Below, piece after piece: positions 16,842 to 25,194 of a DNA stretch of 64,000 nucleotides. The translations under genes and the position numbers were made by a program. The stretch's first letter is position 1; each line of letters opens with the position of its first letter. This DNA comes from Capnocytophaga felis (GTDB lineage Bacteria > Bacteroidota > Bacteroidia > Flavobacteriales > Flavobacteriaceae), in the NCBI RefSeq assembly GCF_009684755.1, contig NZ_BLBC01000009.1, positions 136,260 through 200,259 of the forward strand. The letters are read 5' to 3'. Under the pieces are notes generated by a model. That model had not been told where the DNA came from and did not search any database. It saw only the letters and a list, made by a program, of their open reading frames with translations.

Positions 16842-17779
16842 CACGACAAAATATCAACAAACATACATTTGCGAAATTGCTTATTTTAGTGGGAGCTCCG
16901 GGTTCAGGAAAATCCACTTTTGCTAAATATTTTTTACGTACTGAAGACAATTGGGTGCGTGTGAATCGTGATGACTTTCGGACGATGCAATTCGGGGACA
17001 CGAAAATGAATTCCTTCTATGAAGAACGCATCTCAAAAATGGTGGAAGCCTCCGCAATTGCACTTTTGAAAAGTAAAACCAATGTGATAATTGACGCTAC
17101 CAACTGCGGACTTCGTACCATTGAAGATATGATAGAAACTTACACAGAATACGCCGATATTCAATTTAAAGTATTTGATTTACCGCTTGCAGAACTCGTA
17201 TCACGTTGCGATAAACGCAATACGGAAATCGGGAAATTTATTTCAAAAGGAGTGATTGAGAAATATGTTAATCAGTTGCGTTTCACAAAAGAGAAATTTG
17301 ATTTTCAGCCAATTCCAAGGAGATTAAAAGAAACTGAAATTAAATACGTTACACAAAGTAAAAATCTGCCAAAAGCTATAATTTGTGACTTAGACGGCAC
17401 TCTTTCCCTTTTAAACGGTCGTGACCCTTACAACGCCTCAACTTGTGACAACGATTTGTTAAACGAACCGGTTGCAAAAGTATTGAGAATGGCTAAAAAT
17501 GAGGGATATAAAATAATTTTACTTTCAGGTAGAGAAAATATTTATCGCGAGCCTACTGTCCGTTTTTTGGAAAAACATCATATTGATTATGACTTACTTA
17601 TAATGCGAAATGCAAATGATTTTCGCAAAGATAGTATCATCAAACGAGAAATTTTTGATAACGAAATTCAGGGAAAATATTTTGTAAAATTTCTTTTAGA
17701 TGACAGAAATCAAGTGGTAGATATGTGGCGAAAAGAACTCGGATTGCCTTGTTTTCAAGTAAATTACGGAGACTTTTAA
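16838..17779 (+). CDS. pnkp1: polynucleotide kinase-phosphatase Pnkp1
   Basis: A 313-residue two-domain end-healing enzyme. The N-terminal P-loop kinase has GAPGSGKST (19-27), the RVNRDDFR segment (41-48) and VIIDATNC (83-90), and would phosphorylate the 5'-OH. The C-terminal HAD phosphatase has CDLDGT with Asp184 and Asp186, LLSGRE near 228 and LLDDR near residue 288, and would remove the 2',3'-cyclic or 3'-phosphate. This order matches T4 Pnkp and differs from the trifunctional Pnkp of Clostridium thermocellum, whose phosphatase is a metallophosphoesterase. Together with Rnl and Hen1 it supplies all steps of RNA repair. Confidence 0.93.
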   Translation: MTRQNINKHTFAKLLILVGAPGSGKSTFAKYFLRTEDNWVRVNRDDFRTMQFGDTKMNSFYEERISKMVEASAIALLKSKTNVIIDATNCGLRTIEDMIETYTEYADIQFKVFDLPLAELVSRCDKRNTEIGKFISKGVIEKYVNQLRFTKEKFDFQPIPRRLKETEIKYVTQSKNLPKAIICDLDGTLSLLNGRDPYNASTCDNDLLNEPVAKVLRMAKNEGYKIILLSGRENIYREPTVRFLEKHHIDYDLLIMRNANDFRKDSIIKREIFDNEIQGKYFVKFLLDDRNQVVDMWRKELGLPCFQVNYGDF

Positions 17780-17885
17780 CATCTATTTAACAAATTAAAA
17801 GCAAAATAAAAGATAAATCGTATTCTTAGTGATTAATTTTTCATTTTTTCAGCATAAAAACTATTTTTCTTTCATAAGAAAATTG

Positions 17886-17893
17886 TAAATTTG
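17886..17893 (+). promoter_or_regulatory. -7 element upstream of pheT
   Basis: TAAATTTG fits TAnnTTTG, 39 bases before the pheT ATG, showing that pheT need not be read from the RNA repair operon. No TTG at the expected distance. Confidence 0.5.
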
Positions 17894-17932
17894 CACCTCG
17901 TCAAAATGATTTAATTTTACTAAAAACACACT

Positions 17933-20365
17933 ATGAAAATTTCATATAATTGGATTAAAAACTTCATTAAAATTGATTTACCTTCCGAGCAAACAAGTGC
18001 TTTACTAACTGATTTAGGTCTTGAAGTTGAAGGAGTTGAACCTTTTGAAAGCATAAAAGGAGGACTCAAAGGGGTTGTGGTTGGTCACGTTTTGGAATGT
18101 GAACAACACCCAAATGCCGACCGACTAAAAATAACAAAAGTAGATGTTGGGCAAGGAAACGTATTGCAAATTGTTTGTGGGGCACCCAACGTTGCGAAAG
18201 GACAAAAAGTACCCGTAGCAACAATTGGTACAGTTCTTTTTGATAAAGAAGGTAAACCTTTTGAAATAAAAAAAGGAAAAATAAGAGGAGAAGAAAGCTT
18301 CGGGATGATTTGTGCAGAAGATGAACTTGGCTTGGGCGAAGGACACGACGGAATCTTAGTTTTAGATGATAAGCACGAAGTAGGAACTCCTTGCAGTGAA
18401 GTTTTTGAGGTAGAAAGTGATGAAATTTTTGAAATCGGGCTAACTCCCAACCGAGCCGACGCAATGAGCCATTACGGCGTTGCTCGTGATTTGCGTGCGG
18501 GTTTGATGCAACGAGGAACTCACTTGGAATTAATCACTCCTTCTGTAACTAAATTCCACGTAGATAACAGATTAGCCAAAATTGATGTAGAAGTTAAAAA
18601 CAAAGATTTGGCACCACGATATGCAGGTGTTACCATCAGCAATGTAAAAGTTGCCGAATCGCCCGAATGGTTAAAAAACAAGCTCAAAGCCATTGGATTA
18701 ACTCCAAAAAATAATATAGTTGACATAACAAATTATGTTCTTCACGGACTTGGACAACCTCTGCACGCTTTCGACGTAAATCACATTGTTGGTAAAAAGA
18801 TAATCGTGAAAAAAGCTGAAGCAGGAACAAAATTCACTACTTTAGATGGGGTAGAACGCGTTCTTGATGCGGAAGATTTAATGATTTGTGATACCGAAAA
18901 ACCACTATGCATTGCAGGAGTACTCGGCGGGCTTAATTCAGGTGTAACAGCCAGCACCCGAACCGTTTTCTTAGAAAGTGCTTATTTTAACCCGATTTCA
19001 GTACGAAAAACAGCTAAACGACACACAATCAATACTGATGCTTCTTTCCGTTTTGAAAGAGGGATTAACATCAATGACGTAAAATATGCCCTGATGTATG
19101 CAGCTATATTGATAGAAAATATTGCCGGAGGAGTAATTTCTTCTGACATTATCGATTTATATCCTAAAAAACAAGAAGATTTTCAAGTTTTCTTGGCTTT
19201 TGATAAAGTAAATAAGGTTGTTGGTCAAGTTATTCCAACTGAGACTATTAAGAATATCTTGCATTCGTTGGACATTAAAGTAAATTCAATTACCGAAAGA
19301 GGTTTAGGGCTTCTAATTCCTTCGTATCGTGTTGATGTTCAGAGAGAAGCTGACGTTATTGAAGAAATACTGCGTGTTTACGGTTACAACAATATTAGTT
19401 TTTCAGAAAAAACCAACGCTTCAATGTCACATTCATCGAAATTTGATGACCATAATGTACAGAATACCGTTGCTAATCAGCTTATTGGACAAGGTTTCTT
19501 TGAAATTATGACAAATAGCCTCGTTCCTGAAAAAGTCATTACAGATTATGAACAAGATGTAACAAAAGCGGTAAAAATTCTTAATCCGTTGAGTAATGAC
19601 TTGAGTTTTATGCGTAAAAATCTGCTATTCTCCGGATTGGAAGTTATTGAATACAACATCAATCGTAAAAGTTCCGATTTGAAGTTTTTCGAATTTGGCA
19701 AAAGTTATCATTTTGAGAATGGACAGTACAATGAAGGGAAACATTTAATCGTGTATTCAACCGGAAATAAGAATAATGAGAACTGGAACATTGCTCCTGA
19801 AAAGACAGATTTCTTTTTCTTGAAAGGAACTATTGAAGCAATTTTTGAGCGTTTAGGATTGAAAAACGTCACAATAAAACCATTAGAGGAGAATAATTCT
19901 TTTGCACAAGAAGGATTCCGATGGTTTTTGGGAGAAACTTTTTTGGGTACTATTGGGGTGGTCAAAGGCAAGATTCTCAAAAATTTCGGAATTAAACAAG
20001 AAGTTCTCTTTGCCGATATTTGTTGGGATATAATTCTTGAGAACATTAAAAATCAGAAAATTATTTATCAAGAAATTTCTAAATTTCCGAAAGTAAGACG
20101 CGATTTGGCTCTGTTACTTGATGAAAATATTTCATTTAGCGATATTTATAAAATTGCTTTTGAAACTGAAAAATCCATTTTGAAAAACATAAGTTTATTT
20201 GATGTGTATCAAGGAGATAAACTTCCGGAAGGCAAAAAAAGTTATGCGGTAAGTTTCACACTTCAAGATATTAATAAAACCCTGACAGACAAGCAAATTG
20301 ATAAATCAATGCAGAATTTGTTACAAAAATTTGAAGAAAAGTTAGGTGCCGTTTTAAGAGATTAA
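17933..20365 (+). CDS. pheT: phenylalanyl-tRNA synthetase beta subunit
   Basis: An 810-residue subunit of the alpha2-beta2 enzyme that charges tRNA-Phe. The N-terminus MKISYNWIKNFIKIDLP is typical; a tRNA-binding OB domain (about 40-150, GHVLECEQHPNADRLKITKV) is followed by the B3/B4 editing region (AGVLGGLNSGVTAST near 325), the B5 domain, the catalytic-like core and a C-terminal ferredoxin-fold anticodon domain (FPKVRRDLALLLDENISF near 718). Length is standard. It follows the RNA repair operon by 153 bases, but has its own -7 box. A strong palindromic terminator lies just after it. Confidence 0.97.
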   Translation: MKISYNWIKNFIKIDLPSEQTSALLTDLGLEVEGVEPFESIKGGLKGVVVGHVLECEQHPNADRLKITKVDVGQGNVLQIVCGAPNVAKGQKVPVATIGTVLFDKEGKPFEIKKGKIRGEESFGMICAEDELGLGEGHDGILVLDDKHEVGTPCSEVFEVESDEIFEIGLTPNRADAMSHYGVARDLRAGLMQRGTHLELITPSVTKFHVDNRLAKIDVEVKNKDLAPRYAGVTISNVKVAESPEWLKNKLKAIGLTPKNNIVDITNYVLHGLGQPLHAFDVNHIVGKKIIVKKAEAGTKFTTLDGVERVLDAEDLMICDTEKPLCIAGVLGGLNSGVTASTRTVFLESAYFNPISVRKTAKRHTINTDASFRFERGININDVKYALMYAAILIENIAGGVISSDIIDLYPKKQEDFQVFLAFDKVNKVVGQVIPTETIKNILHSLDIKVNSITERGLGLLIPSYRVDVQREADVIEEILRVYGYNNISFSEKTNASMSHSSKFDDHNVQNTVANQLIGQGFFEIMTNSLVPEKVITDYEQDVTKAVKILNPLSNDLSFMRKNLLFSGLEVIEYNINRKSSDLKFFEFGKSYHFENGQYNEGKHLIVYSTGNKNNENWNIAPEKTDFFFLKGTIEAIFERLGLKNVTIKPLEENNSFAQEGFRWFLGETFLGTIGVVKGKILKNFGIKQEVLFADICWDIILENIKNQKIIYQEISKFPKVRRDLALLLDENISFSDIYKIAFETEKSILKNISLFDVYQGDKLPEGKKSYAVSFTLQDINKTLTDKQIDKSMQNLLQKFEEKLGAVLRD

Positions 20366-20383
20366 AAACATTTTTTTCAAAAC

Positions 20384-20419
20384 AAAAAGGACGGGAATTT
20401 ATAAATTCCCGTCCTTTTT
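20384..20419. terminator. bidirectional terminator between pheT and msrAB
   Basis: A perfect 36-base palindrome: 18-base arms meeting at 20401/20402 with the GC-rich core GGACGGGAATT and A/T tracts at both ends. It serves both convergent genes, lying 18 bases after the pheT stop and 22 bases after the msrAB stop. Confidence 0.92.
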
Positions 20420-20441
20420 TATCTAATTCTATATCAAGTAA

Positions 20442-21554
20442 TTATTTTAACAGTTTTATATAATCTCCGTAACCTTCTTTTTTCATTTCTTCTTTTGGAA
20501 TGAAACGCAAAGAAGCACTATTGATACAATAACGTAATCCTCCTTTGTCAGCAGGTCCATCCGTAAATACGTGTCCTAAATGAGCATCACCTGTTTTACT
20601 TCGGACTTCTACACGAGTCATTCCGTGTGATTTATCTATTTTTTCGGCAATAAGTTTCTTATCAATTGGTTTTGAAAAACTTGGCCAACCGCATCCCGAT
20701 TCAAATTTATCTGTTGAAATAAAAAGTGGTTCGCCTGTTGTAATATCTACGTAAATTCCTTCGCGAAACTCATCCCAATATTCATTATCAAACGGACGTT
20801 CGGTAGCGTTTTTCCGTGTTACATTATACTGAATTTCAGAAAGTTGCTCTTTTAAAATAGCATCATTAGGCTTTTCAAATTGTTTTTCCATAGATTTTTG
20901 TAAAGGATTGGCCTCCTTCGCCATTTGAAACAATTGGGGGTTTATGTGACAATAGCCTCCTGGGTTTTTATCCAAATAATTCTGATGATATTCTTCTGCA
21001 TCATAAAAATTTTTCAATGGTAAATTCTCAATTACAATCGGCTGGTTATACTTTGAAGCCAATTCACTAAGCGATTTCTCAATCATTTTTCTGTCAGCCT
21101 CATCAGTGGTGTAAATCCCTGTGCGATAACGTGTTCCTATATCGTTTCCTTGTTTATTTAAACTGGTAGGGTCAATAGTTTCATAGAACAAATCCAAAAG
21201 CAATTGTAAATCAACTTGTTTAGGGTCGTACACAACCTTTACAGTTTCGGTAAATCCCGTTTTATCGGTATATACTTCTTCATAACTTGGTTTTTGTGTA
21301 TTACCGTTCGCATATCCAACCTGAGTGGCAACCACACCACGAATTTGTTTAAAGAAGTGTTCTGTTCCCCAAAAACAGCCTCCTGCAAAGTAAATTTCTT
21401 TCATATTCTTCTCGTTATTCATTGTTTTCATTTCCATATTTTGCTTTTTCATTCCTGATTCCTTCATTTTCATTGATTCTTTCGATGTTTTGCATTGACT
21501 CGTAAGCAGAATCATCATAGGCAATATTGCTATAAAAGTAGTTATATTTTTCAT
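20442..21554 (-). CDS. msrAB: MsrA-MsrB fusion, methionine-rich lipoprotein
   Basis: A 370-residue bifunctional methionine sulfoxide reductase exported by a lipoprotein-like signal (candidate lipid site Cys21). Residues 28-51 hold seven methionines. MsrA (about 52-210) has GGCFWGTEH with catalytic Cys60, and reduces the S-sulfoxide; MsrB (about 240-360) has SGCGWPSF with resolving Cys288 and [11 protein letters not shown] with catalytic Cys343, for the R-sulfoxide. The zinc-binding CxxC pairs of many MsrBs are absent. It is the last gene of an apparent operon with a sigma factor, a zinc-finger protein and a DUF417 protein, which suggests regulated repair of oxidised envelope proteins. A strong terminator follows. 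Confidence 0.93.
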   Translation of the reverse strand: MKNITTFIAILPMMILLTSQCKTSKESMKMKESGMKKQNMEMKTMNNEKNMKEIYFAGGCFWGTEHFFKQIRGVVATQVGYANGNTQKPSYEEVYTDKTGFTETVKVVYDPKQVDLQLLLDLFYETIDPTSLNKQGNDIGTRYRTGIYTTDEADRKMIEKSLSELASKYNQPIVIENLPLKNFYDAEEYHQNYLDKNPGGYCHINPQLFQMAKEANPLQKSMEKQFEKPNDAILKEQLSEIQYNVTRKNATERPFDNEYWDEFREGIYVDITTGEPLFISTDKFESGCGWPSFSKPIDKKLIAEKIDKSHGMTRVEVRSKTGDAHLGHVFTDGPADKGGLRYCINSASLRFIPKEEMKKEGYGDYIKLLK

Positions 21555-21573
21555 TTCAATATCTAATTTTAAA

Positions 21574-22032
21574 TTATTTTTTCACTTGTTTTCCTACCAG
21601 CATCAAGCTAAAACCCAATAACACAACGTCTTTCAGTATAAAAAAATCTGTAATGGGAAGCCATTCTACTTTTCGCCACATATTTGGAGTCGTAAACAAG
21701 TAACTAATTGTTACTAAAAAGGTTATTATCATTCCGAAGGCAGCGTATTTTCCTAATTTTGGAAAAAACGGACTGAGTAAAAGCAGTGAAGCCAATATAA
21801 TTTCAATAATACCAACAATGTTTGAAACGGCTTGTACACTCATCAAATCATACACCCAAAATGTTAAAAAATGATTTTCAACCAAAGGTTTTATCGCGTT
21901 GGCTTCAGCAGTTGTAAACTTAAAAATTCCTATCCAAAATAATATCAAAACTGTCCCAAAAAGAGATACATAATAACCTATTTTATAGATTTTTTCATCC
22001 AATAGCGGACAATTTGAAATTTGTTTTTCCAT
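21574..22032 (-). CDS. DUF417/YkgB (RclC-like) inner-membrane protein
   Basis: A 152-residue protein with about four membrane helices (near residues 20-42, 60-80, 85-105 and 127-147), including [22 protein letters not shown] cut across the first helix and [19 protein letters not shown] in the second. This is the DUF417 family, whose E. coli member RclC belongs to the RclR reactive-chlorine regulon and helps survive hypochlorous acid; its mechanism is not known. The ATG at 22030-22032 is preferred to a TTG nine bases upstream. It is 19 bases upstream of msrAB and 95 bases after the zinc-finger gene. Confidence 0.85.
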   Translation of the reverse strand: MEKQISNCPLLDEKIYKIGYYVSLFGTVLILFWIGIFKFTTAEANAIKPLVENHFLTFWVYDLMSVQAVSNIVGIIEIILASLLLLSPFFPKLGKYAAFGMIITFLVTISYLFTTPNMWRKVEWLPITDFFILKDVVLLGFSLMLVGKQVKK

Positions 22033-22127
22033 CTGATTCAATTATTAAAAAGTTATTTTACAAAAATGTATGATTAATCGTACATTCCCATAGTCGTTAA
22101 CTTTTTAAAAACCTGACAAAAAAAGAA

Positions 22128-22400
22128 TTATTTTTTTAATTTTTCTTTCATTTTATCTTTAAACAACTGTATTTCAGAATTATCAAAAGTAACTTTTTTC
22201 TCACTGATTTCTGTATTTTGAAGCGATTTATCCAAAAATGTTACCTTTTTGTGATACATTTCACACAAACGACACAATCGCAAATGTAAAAAAAGACGCA
22301 TTTTTTCAAAGAAAGAAAGTTTTCCCGCTGTTTTCTTTTCGATTAGTAATGAAATTTCACTACAAGGCAATATAAAATAATGTATAATTCTGCTAAACAT
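22128..22400 (-). CDS. small putative zinc-binding anti-sigma factor
   Basis: A 90-residue soluble-looking protein starting MFSRIIHYFILPCSEISLLIEKK. It has His39-x3-Cys43-x2-Cys46 (HLRLCRLC) with a further Cys13 upstream, the layout of the zinc-containing anti-sigma (ZAS) family, where the H-x3-C-x2-C site binds zinc and in some members senses oxidation. The C-terminal half is charged and helical, without a membrane segment. The ATG at 22398-22400 lies inside the end of the sigma gene (8-base overlap), so the two are translationally coupled. The anti-sigma role is inferred from motif and position, not proven. Confidence 0.65.
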   Translation of the reverse strand: MFSRIIHYFILPCSEISLLIEKKTAGKLSFFEKMRLFLHLRLCRLCEMYHKKVTFLDKSLQNTEISEKKVTFDNSEIQLFKDKMKEKLKK

Positions 22401-22944
22401 TTCCAAACCAATTTATTTCCAGACATTTTCTGAGTTGCAAACGACTCCGCTGTAATATCTTCCAAAGATTAGTCGTTGAAATTTCCATTTCCTGACAAAC
22501 TATTTCTGTCTTTTTATCTTCCAAATAATAAAGTTTCACAAGAATTTTCCAACGTGGTGGCAATTTTTCAATACATTCGTCCAAAACTTGCGAAAAATCT
22601 TCTTTTTCTGAGGAGTTTTCAGATATTTCTTGCCAAGAATTAAGAATGCTTTGGTCTGTCCAAGAACCTTCTTCGTCAAAAAAATCGGAAAGGCTTGTAT
22701 TCACAGGATTTTTATACTTATTTCGGTAAAAATCAGCAATTTTATTACGAAGAATATTGTACAACCACGTAAGCGGACTACTTTTCCCTTGAAAAGAATC
22801 AAATGAAGTGTAAGCCACAAGAAACACTTCTTGCACAATATCAGCTGCATCTTCCTTATCCGAAACCAAGTATAAAGCCCTATTGAGCAATGACTCTGAA
22901 TACATTTCAATCCACTGTGTTATTTGTTCTTCTTTTTGTTTCAC
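22393..22944 (-). CDS. ECF-type sigma factor
   Basis: A 183-residue sigma-70 family factor with only regions 2 and 4. Region 2 (about 15-85) has SDKEDAADIVQEVFLVAY and PLTWLYNILRNKIADFYR; region 4 (about 125-180) has LPPRWKILVKLYYLEDKKTEIVCQEMEIS and the recognition-helix part STTNLWKILQRSRLQLRK. Translation most likely starts at GTG (22942-22944), immediately after an in-frame stop, because the next ATG would remove the start of region 2. It heads the operon sigma, zinc-finger protein, DUF417 protein, MsrAB and is divergent from catalase. A 15-base palindrome lies in the shared upstream region. Confidence 0.9.
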   Translation of the reverse strand: MKQKEEQITQWIEMYSESLLNRALYLVSDKEDAADIVQEVFLVAYTSFDSFQGKSSPLTWLYNILRNKIADFYRNKYKNPVNTSLSDFFDEEGSWTDQSILNSWQEISENSSEKEDFSQVLDECIEKLPPRWKILVKLYYLEDKKTEIVCQEMEISTTNLWKILQRSRLQLRKCLEINWFGNV

Positions 22945-23072
22945 TTATTTAACTTATTCCTTAACAATTAAAATTCTGTTTTTGGAGATTTTATGAGTGA
23001 TTCTTAATAAATCAAGTGCAAAAATAATTTTTTGAAAATAATTTTCCAACGTTTTTACTTTCCATCTTTCCT

Positions 23073-23087
23073 AAGATTAATAATCTT
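23073..23087. promoter_or_regulatory. 15-base palindrome, candidate operator
   Basis: AAGATTA-A-TAATCTT is a perfect inverted repeat between the sigma gene and catalase, similar in size to Fur/PerR-type boxes. In such AT-rich DNA chance occurrence is possible; it is also about 127 bases upstream of the katA -7 box. Confidence 0.3.
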
Positions 23088-23213
23088 TTTCTATTCAACT
23101 GAAAATCAAAAATCATTAGAAAAATTTATAGTTTCAAGCAAAAAACATAAGTAAAATCTATTTTGATATAAAAAATAACAGTCAATAAAATGTTATATGA
23201 GTAGGAATAGTGC

Positions 23214-23221
23214 TACCTTTG
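23214..23221 (+). promoter_or_regulatory. -7 element of catalase gene
   Basis: TACCTTTG, exact TAnnTTTG match, 27 bases before the catalase ATG. There is no TTG at the -33 position, which may mean the promoter needs an activator. Confidence 0.6.
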
Positions 23222-23248
23222 CAAACACAAAACAAATAGAGAATAAAA

Positions 23249-24775
23249 ATGAACAATAACAAGCTAACAAATGCATCAGGAGCTCCTGTTGCAAACAATC
23301 AAGACACGATGACCGCAGGTAAAAGAGGTCCTGCTCTTTTACAAGATGTATGGTTTTTAGAGAAAATGGCTCACTTTGACCGTCAAGTAATTCCTGAACG
23401 CGTAATGCACGCCAAAGGTTCGGGGGCTTACGGAACATTTAAAGTAACGCACGATATTACGCAATATACCAAGGCTTCTATCTTTGCCGAAATCGGGAAG
23501 GAAACACCAATGTTCGTACGTTTTTCTACCGTTGCGGGAGAGCGTGGAGCGGCTGATGCTGAGCGTGATATCCGCGGTTTTGCAATGAAATTCTACACTG
23601 ATGAAGGAAACTGGGATTTGGTAGGTAACAACACGCCTGTATTCTTCCTTCGCGACCCACTTAAATTCCCTGATTTGAATCACGCCGTAAAACGTGACCC
23701 ACGAACCAATATGCGTTCTGCCGATAATAACTGGGATTTCTGGACACTTCTTCCTGAGGCTCTTCACCAAGTAACTATCGTGATGAGCGACCGTGGTATC
23801 CCGAAATCGTATCGTACAATGCACGGATTCGGCAGCCATACTTTCTCATTCATCAATAAAGAAGGGGTACGCCACTGGGTAAAATTCCACTTGGTTTCAC
23901 AACAAGGCATTGAAAACCTAACTGATGAAGAAGCTGCTAAATTGGTGGGAATGGACAGAGAATCGCATCAAAAAGATTTGTACGAAGCCATCGAAAACGG
24001 AAATTTCCCGAAATGGAAAATGTTCGTGCAAATTATGACCGAAGAGCAAGCCAGAAATTTGGAATACAATCCGTTCGACTTAACCAAAGTTTGGTACAAA
24101 AAAGATTTCCCTTTGATTCCTGTGGGAGAATTTGAACTGAACAGAAATCCTGAAAATTACTTTGCCGAAGTGGAGCAATCTGCTTTCAGTCCTGCGAACG
24201 TAGTACCAGGAATTGGTTTTTCACCTGACAGAATGTTACAAGGTCGTTTGTTTTCTTACGGAGACACGCACCGTTACCGTTTGGGCGTAAACCACAATCA
24301 AATCCCGGTAAATGCTCCCAAATGTCCTGTACACGGATACCACAGAGATGGTGCAATGCGAGTAGATGGTAACTACGGTTCCACCAAACATTACGAACCT
24401 AACAGCTTCGGACTTTGGCAAGAACAAAAACAATTTCAAGATCCACCTTTATCACTTAACGGAGATGCTTACAATTATGATTTCCGTGAAGACGATGATG
24501 ATTATTTCACACAGCCACGTAAATTGTTCCAATTGATGAACGATGAGCAGAAAAAAGCCTTATTTGAAAATACGGCAAGAGCCATTGGCGGAGCTCAAAA
24601 ATTCATTCAAATCCGACATATTCGCAACTGTTATCACGCTGATCCTGCGTATGCCAAAGGTGTTGCCGACGCACTCGGACTTACTATGCAAGAGGTTTTA
24701 ACCTACGAACATCCAGCATTAAATTTAGGTCCTGTGGCTCACAAAAAAATGGAATGCCCTTTCGGACATAAATAA
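23249..24775 (+). CDS. katA: clade-3-like heme catalase
   Basis: A 508-residue monofunctional catalase that converts hydrogen peroxide to water and oxygen. Catalytic His54 sits in [12 protein letters not shown]; the distal Asn is in [14 protein letters not shown] near residue 128; the proximal heme-ligand Tyr is in [14 protein letters not shown] near residue 336. N-terminus [15 protein letters not shown] and the length near 500 fit the small-subunit catalases. No signal peptide, so cytoplasmic. It is divergent from the sigma/MsrAB operon, forming one oxidative-stress block, and is followed by a dispersed-repeat-like stretch and a palindromic terminator. Confidence 0.96.
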   Translation: MNNNKLTNASGAPVANNQDTMTAGKRGPALLQDVWFLEKMAHFDRQVIPERVMHAKGSGAYGTFKVTHDITQYTKASIFAEIGKETPMFVRFSTVAGERGAADAERDIRGFAMKFYTDEGNWDLVGNNTPVFFLRDPLKFPDLNHAVKRDPRTNMRSADNNWDFWTLLPEALHQVTIVMSDRGIPKSYRTMHGFGSHTFSFINKEGVRHWVKFHLVSQQGIENLTDEEAAKLVGMDRESHQKDLYEAIENGNFPKWKMFVQIMTEEQARNLEYNPFDLTKVWYKKDFPLIPVGEFELNRNPENYFAEVEQSAFSPANVVPGIGFSPDRMLQGRLFSYGDTHRYRLGVNHNQIPVNAPKCPVHGYHRDGAMRVDGNYGSTKHYEPNSFGLWQEQKQFQDPPLSLNGDAYNYDFREDDDDYFTQPRKLFQLMNDEQKKALFENTARAIGGAQKFIQIRHIRNCYHADPAYAKGVADALGLTMQEVLTYEHPALNLGPVAHKKMECPFGHK

Positions 24776-24814
24776 AATCAGAAGTGATGCAAAAAGTATG
24801 ACACCTCAAAGAGA

Positions 24815-24910
24815 GGATATTTCTGTCAGAGCGAGTCTTGTAAATAATAAGGCTTCGATGCACATACTCAGCTCCAAGTCTTCGCTGACTTTGCTCAGCC
24901 TGACAATCGG
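24815..24910. repeat. dispersed-repeat-like element with inverted ends
   Basis: The stretch begins TGTCAGAGCGAG and ends GCTCAGCCTGACA, roughly inverted copies, and includes GGCTTCGATG. It is richer in G and C than its surroundings. Words such as GCTCAGCCTGACA next to TTCG are, as I recall, common in short intergenic repeats of Bacteroidetes genomes. Only one copy is visible here, so repeat status needs the full genome. Confidence 0.4.
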
Positions 24911-24953
24911 AACTATAATCATACTTTTTATAACACGACCATAAAATCAATAT

Positions 24954-24985
24954 AAAAAAGGAATCGAAATTTCGATTCCTTTTTT
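24954..24985. terminator. palindromic terminator after catalase
   Basis: Perfect 32-base palindrome with core GGAATCGAAATTTCGATTCC and A/T tracts at each end, able to act in either direction. It lies 178 bases after the catalase stop, beyond the repeat-like element. Confidence 0.85.
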
Positions 24986-25120
24986 GTTTACCAAAATCAA
25001 AAAAGCAATTTAACTTTTCAAGTATATCTCGTTCTAAATCTTTATCTCCTTCTTCGAGAGATTTACAATCACCAATTCGTTTTTATTTTTCATTAGTTTT
25101 AATTGTTTTTGAATAACGAC

Positions 25121-25159
25121 AATAAAAAAGTCATTAGAGTATCTAACGACTTTTTTATT
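25121..25159. terminator. terminator of the deacetylase gene
   Basis: 18-base arms AATAAAAAAGTCATTAGA (25121-25138) and its complement (25142-25159) with a single mismatch and a 3-base loop, 35 bases after the deacetylase stop; T tract on the minus strand. Confidence 0.8.
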
Positions 25160-25194
25160 ATCTGAACCTTTATAAATATTTTTTTCTCTGAAAT

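Larger units (their letters stand above)
22945..23248. other. divergent regulatory region sigma factor / catalase
   Basis: 304 AT-rich bases. It contains the palindrome AAGATTAATAATCTT (23073-23087) and the katA -7 element TACCTTTG (23214-23221). I could not find a clear ECF-type promoter for the sigma operon by eye. Confidence 0.55.
24776..25194. other. gene-free region between catalase and deacetylase
   Basis: 419 bases with no credible gene. In order: a GC-richer repeat-like element (24815-24910), a 32-base palindromic terminator (24954-24985), plain AT-rich sequence, and the terminator of the deacetylase gene (25121-25159). Confidence 0.6.

Noticed and set aside
14332-17779. RNA repair operon as a wholly undescribed defence system
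   Set aside because: Motifs match the known Pnkp1-Rnl-Hen1 complex; I kept it as a finding for its completeness and its control region, not as a new family.
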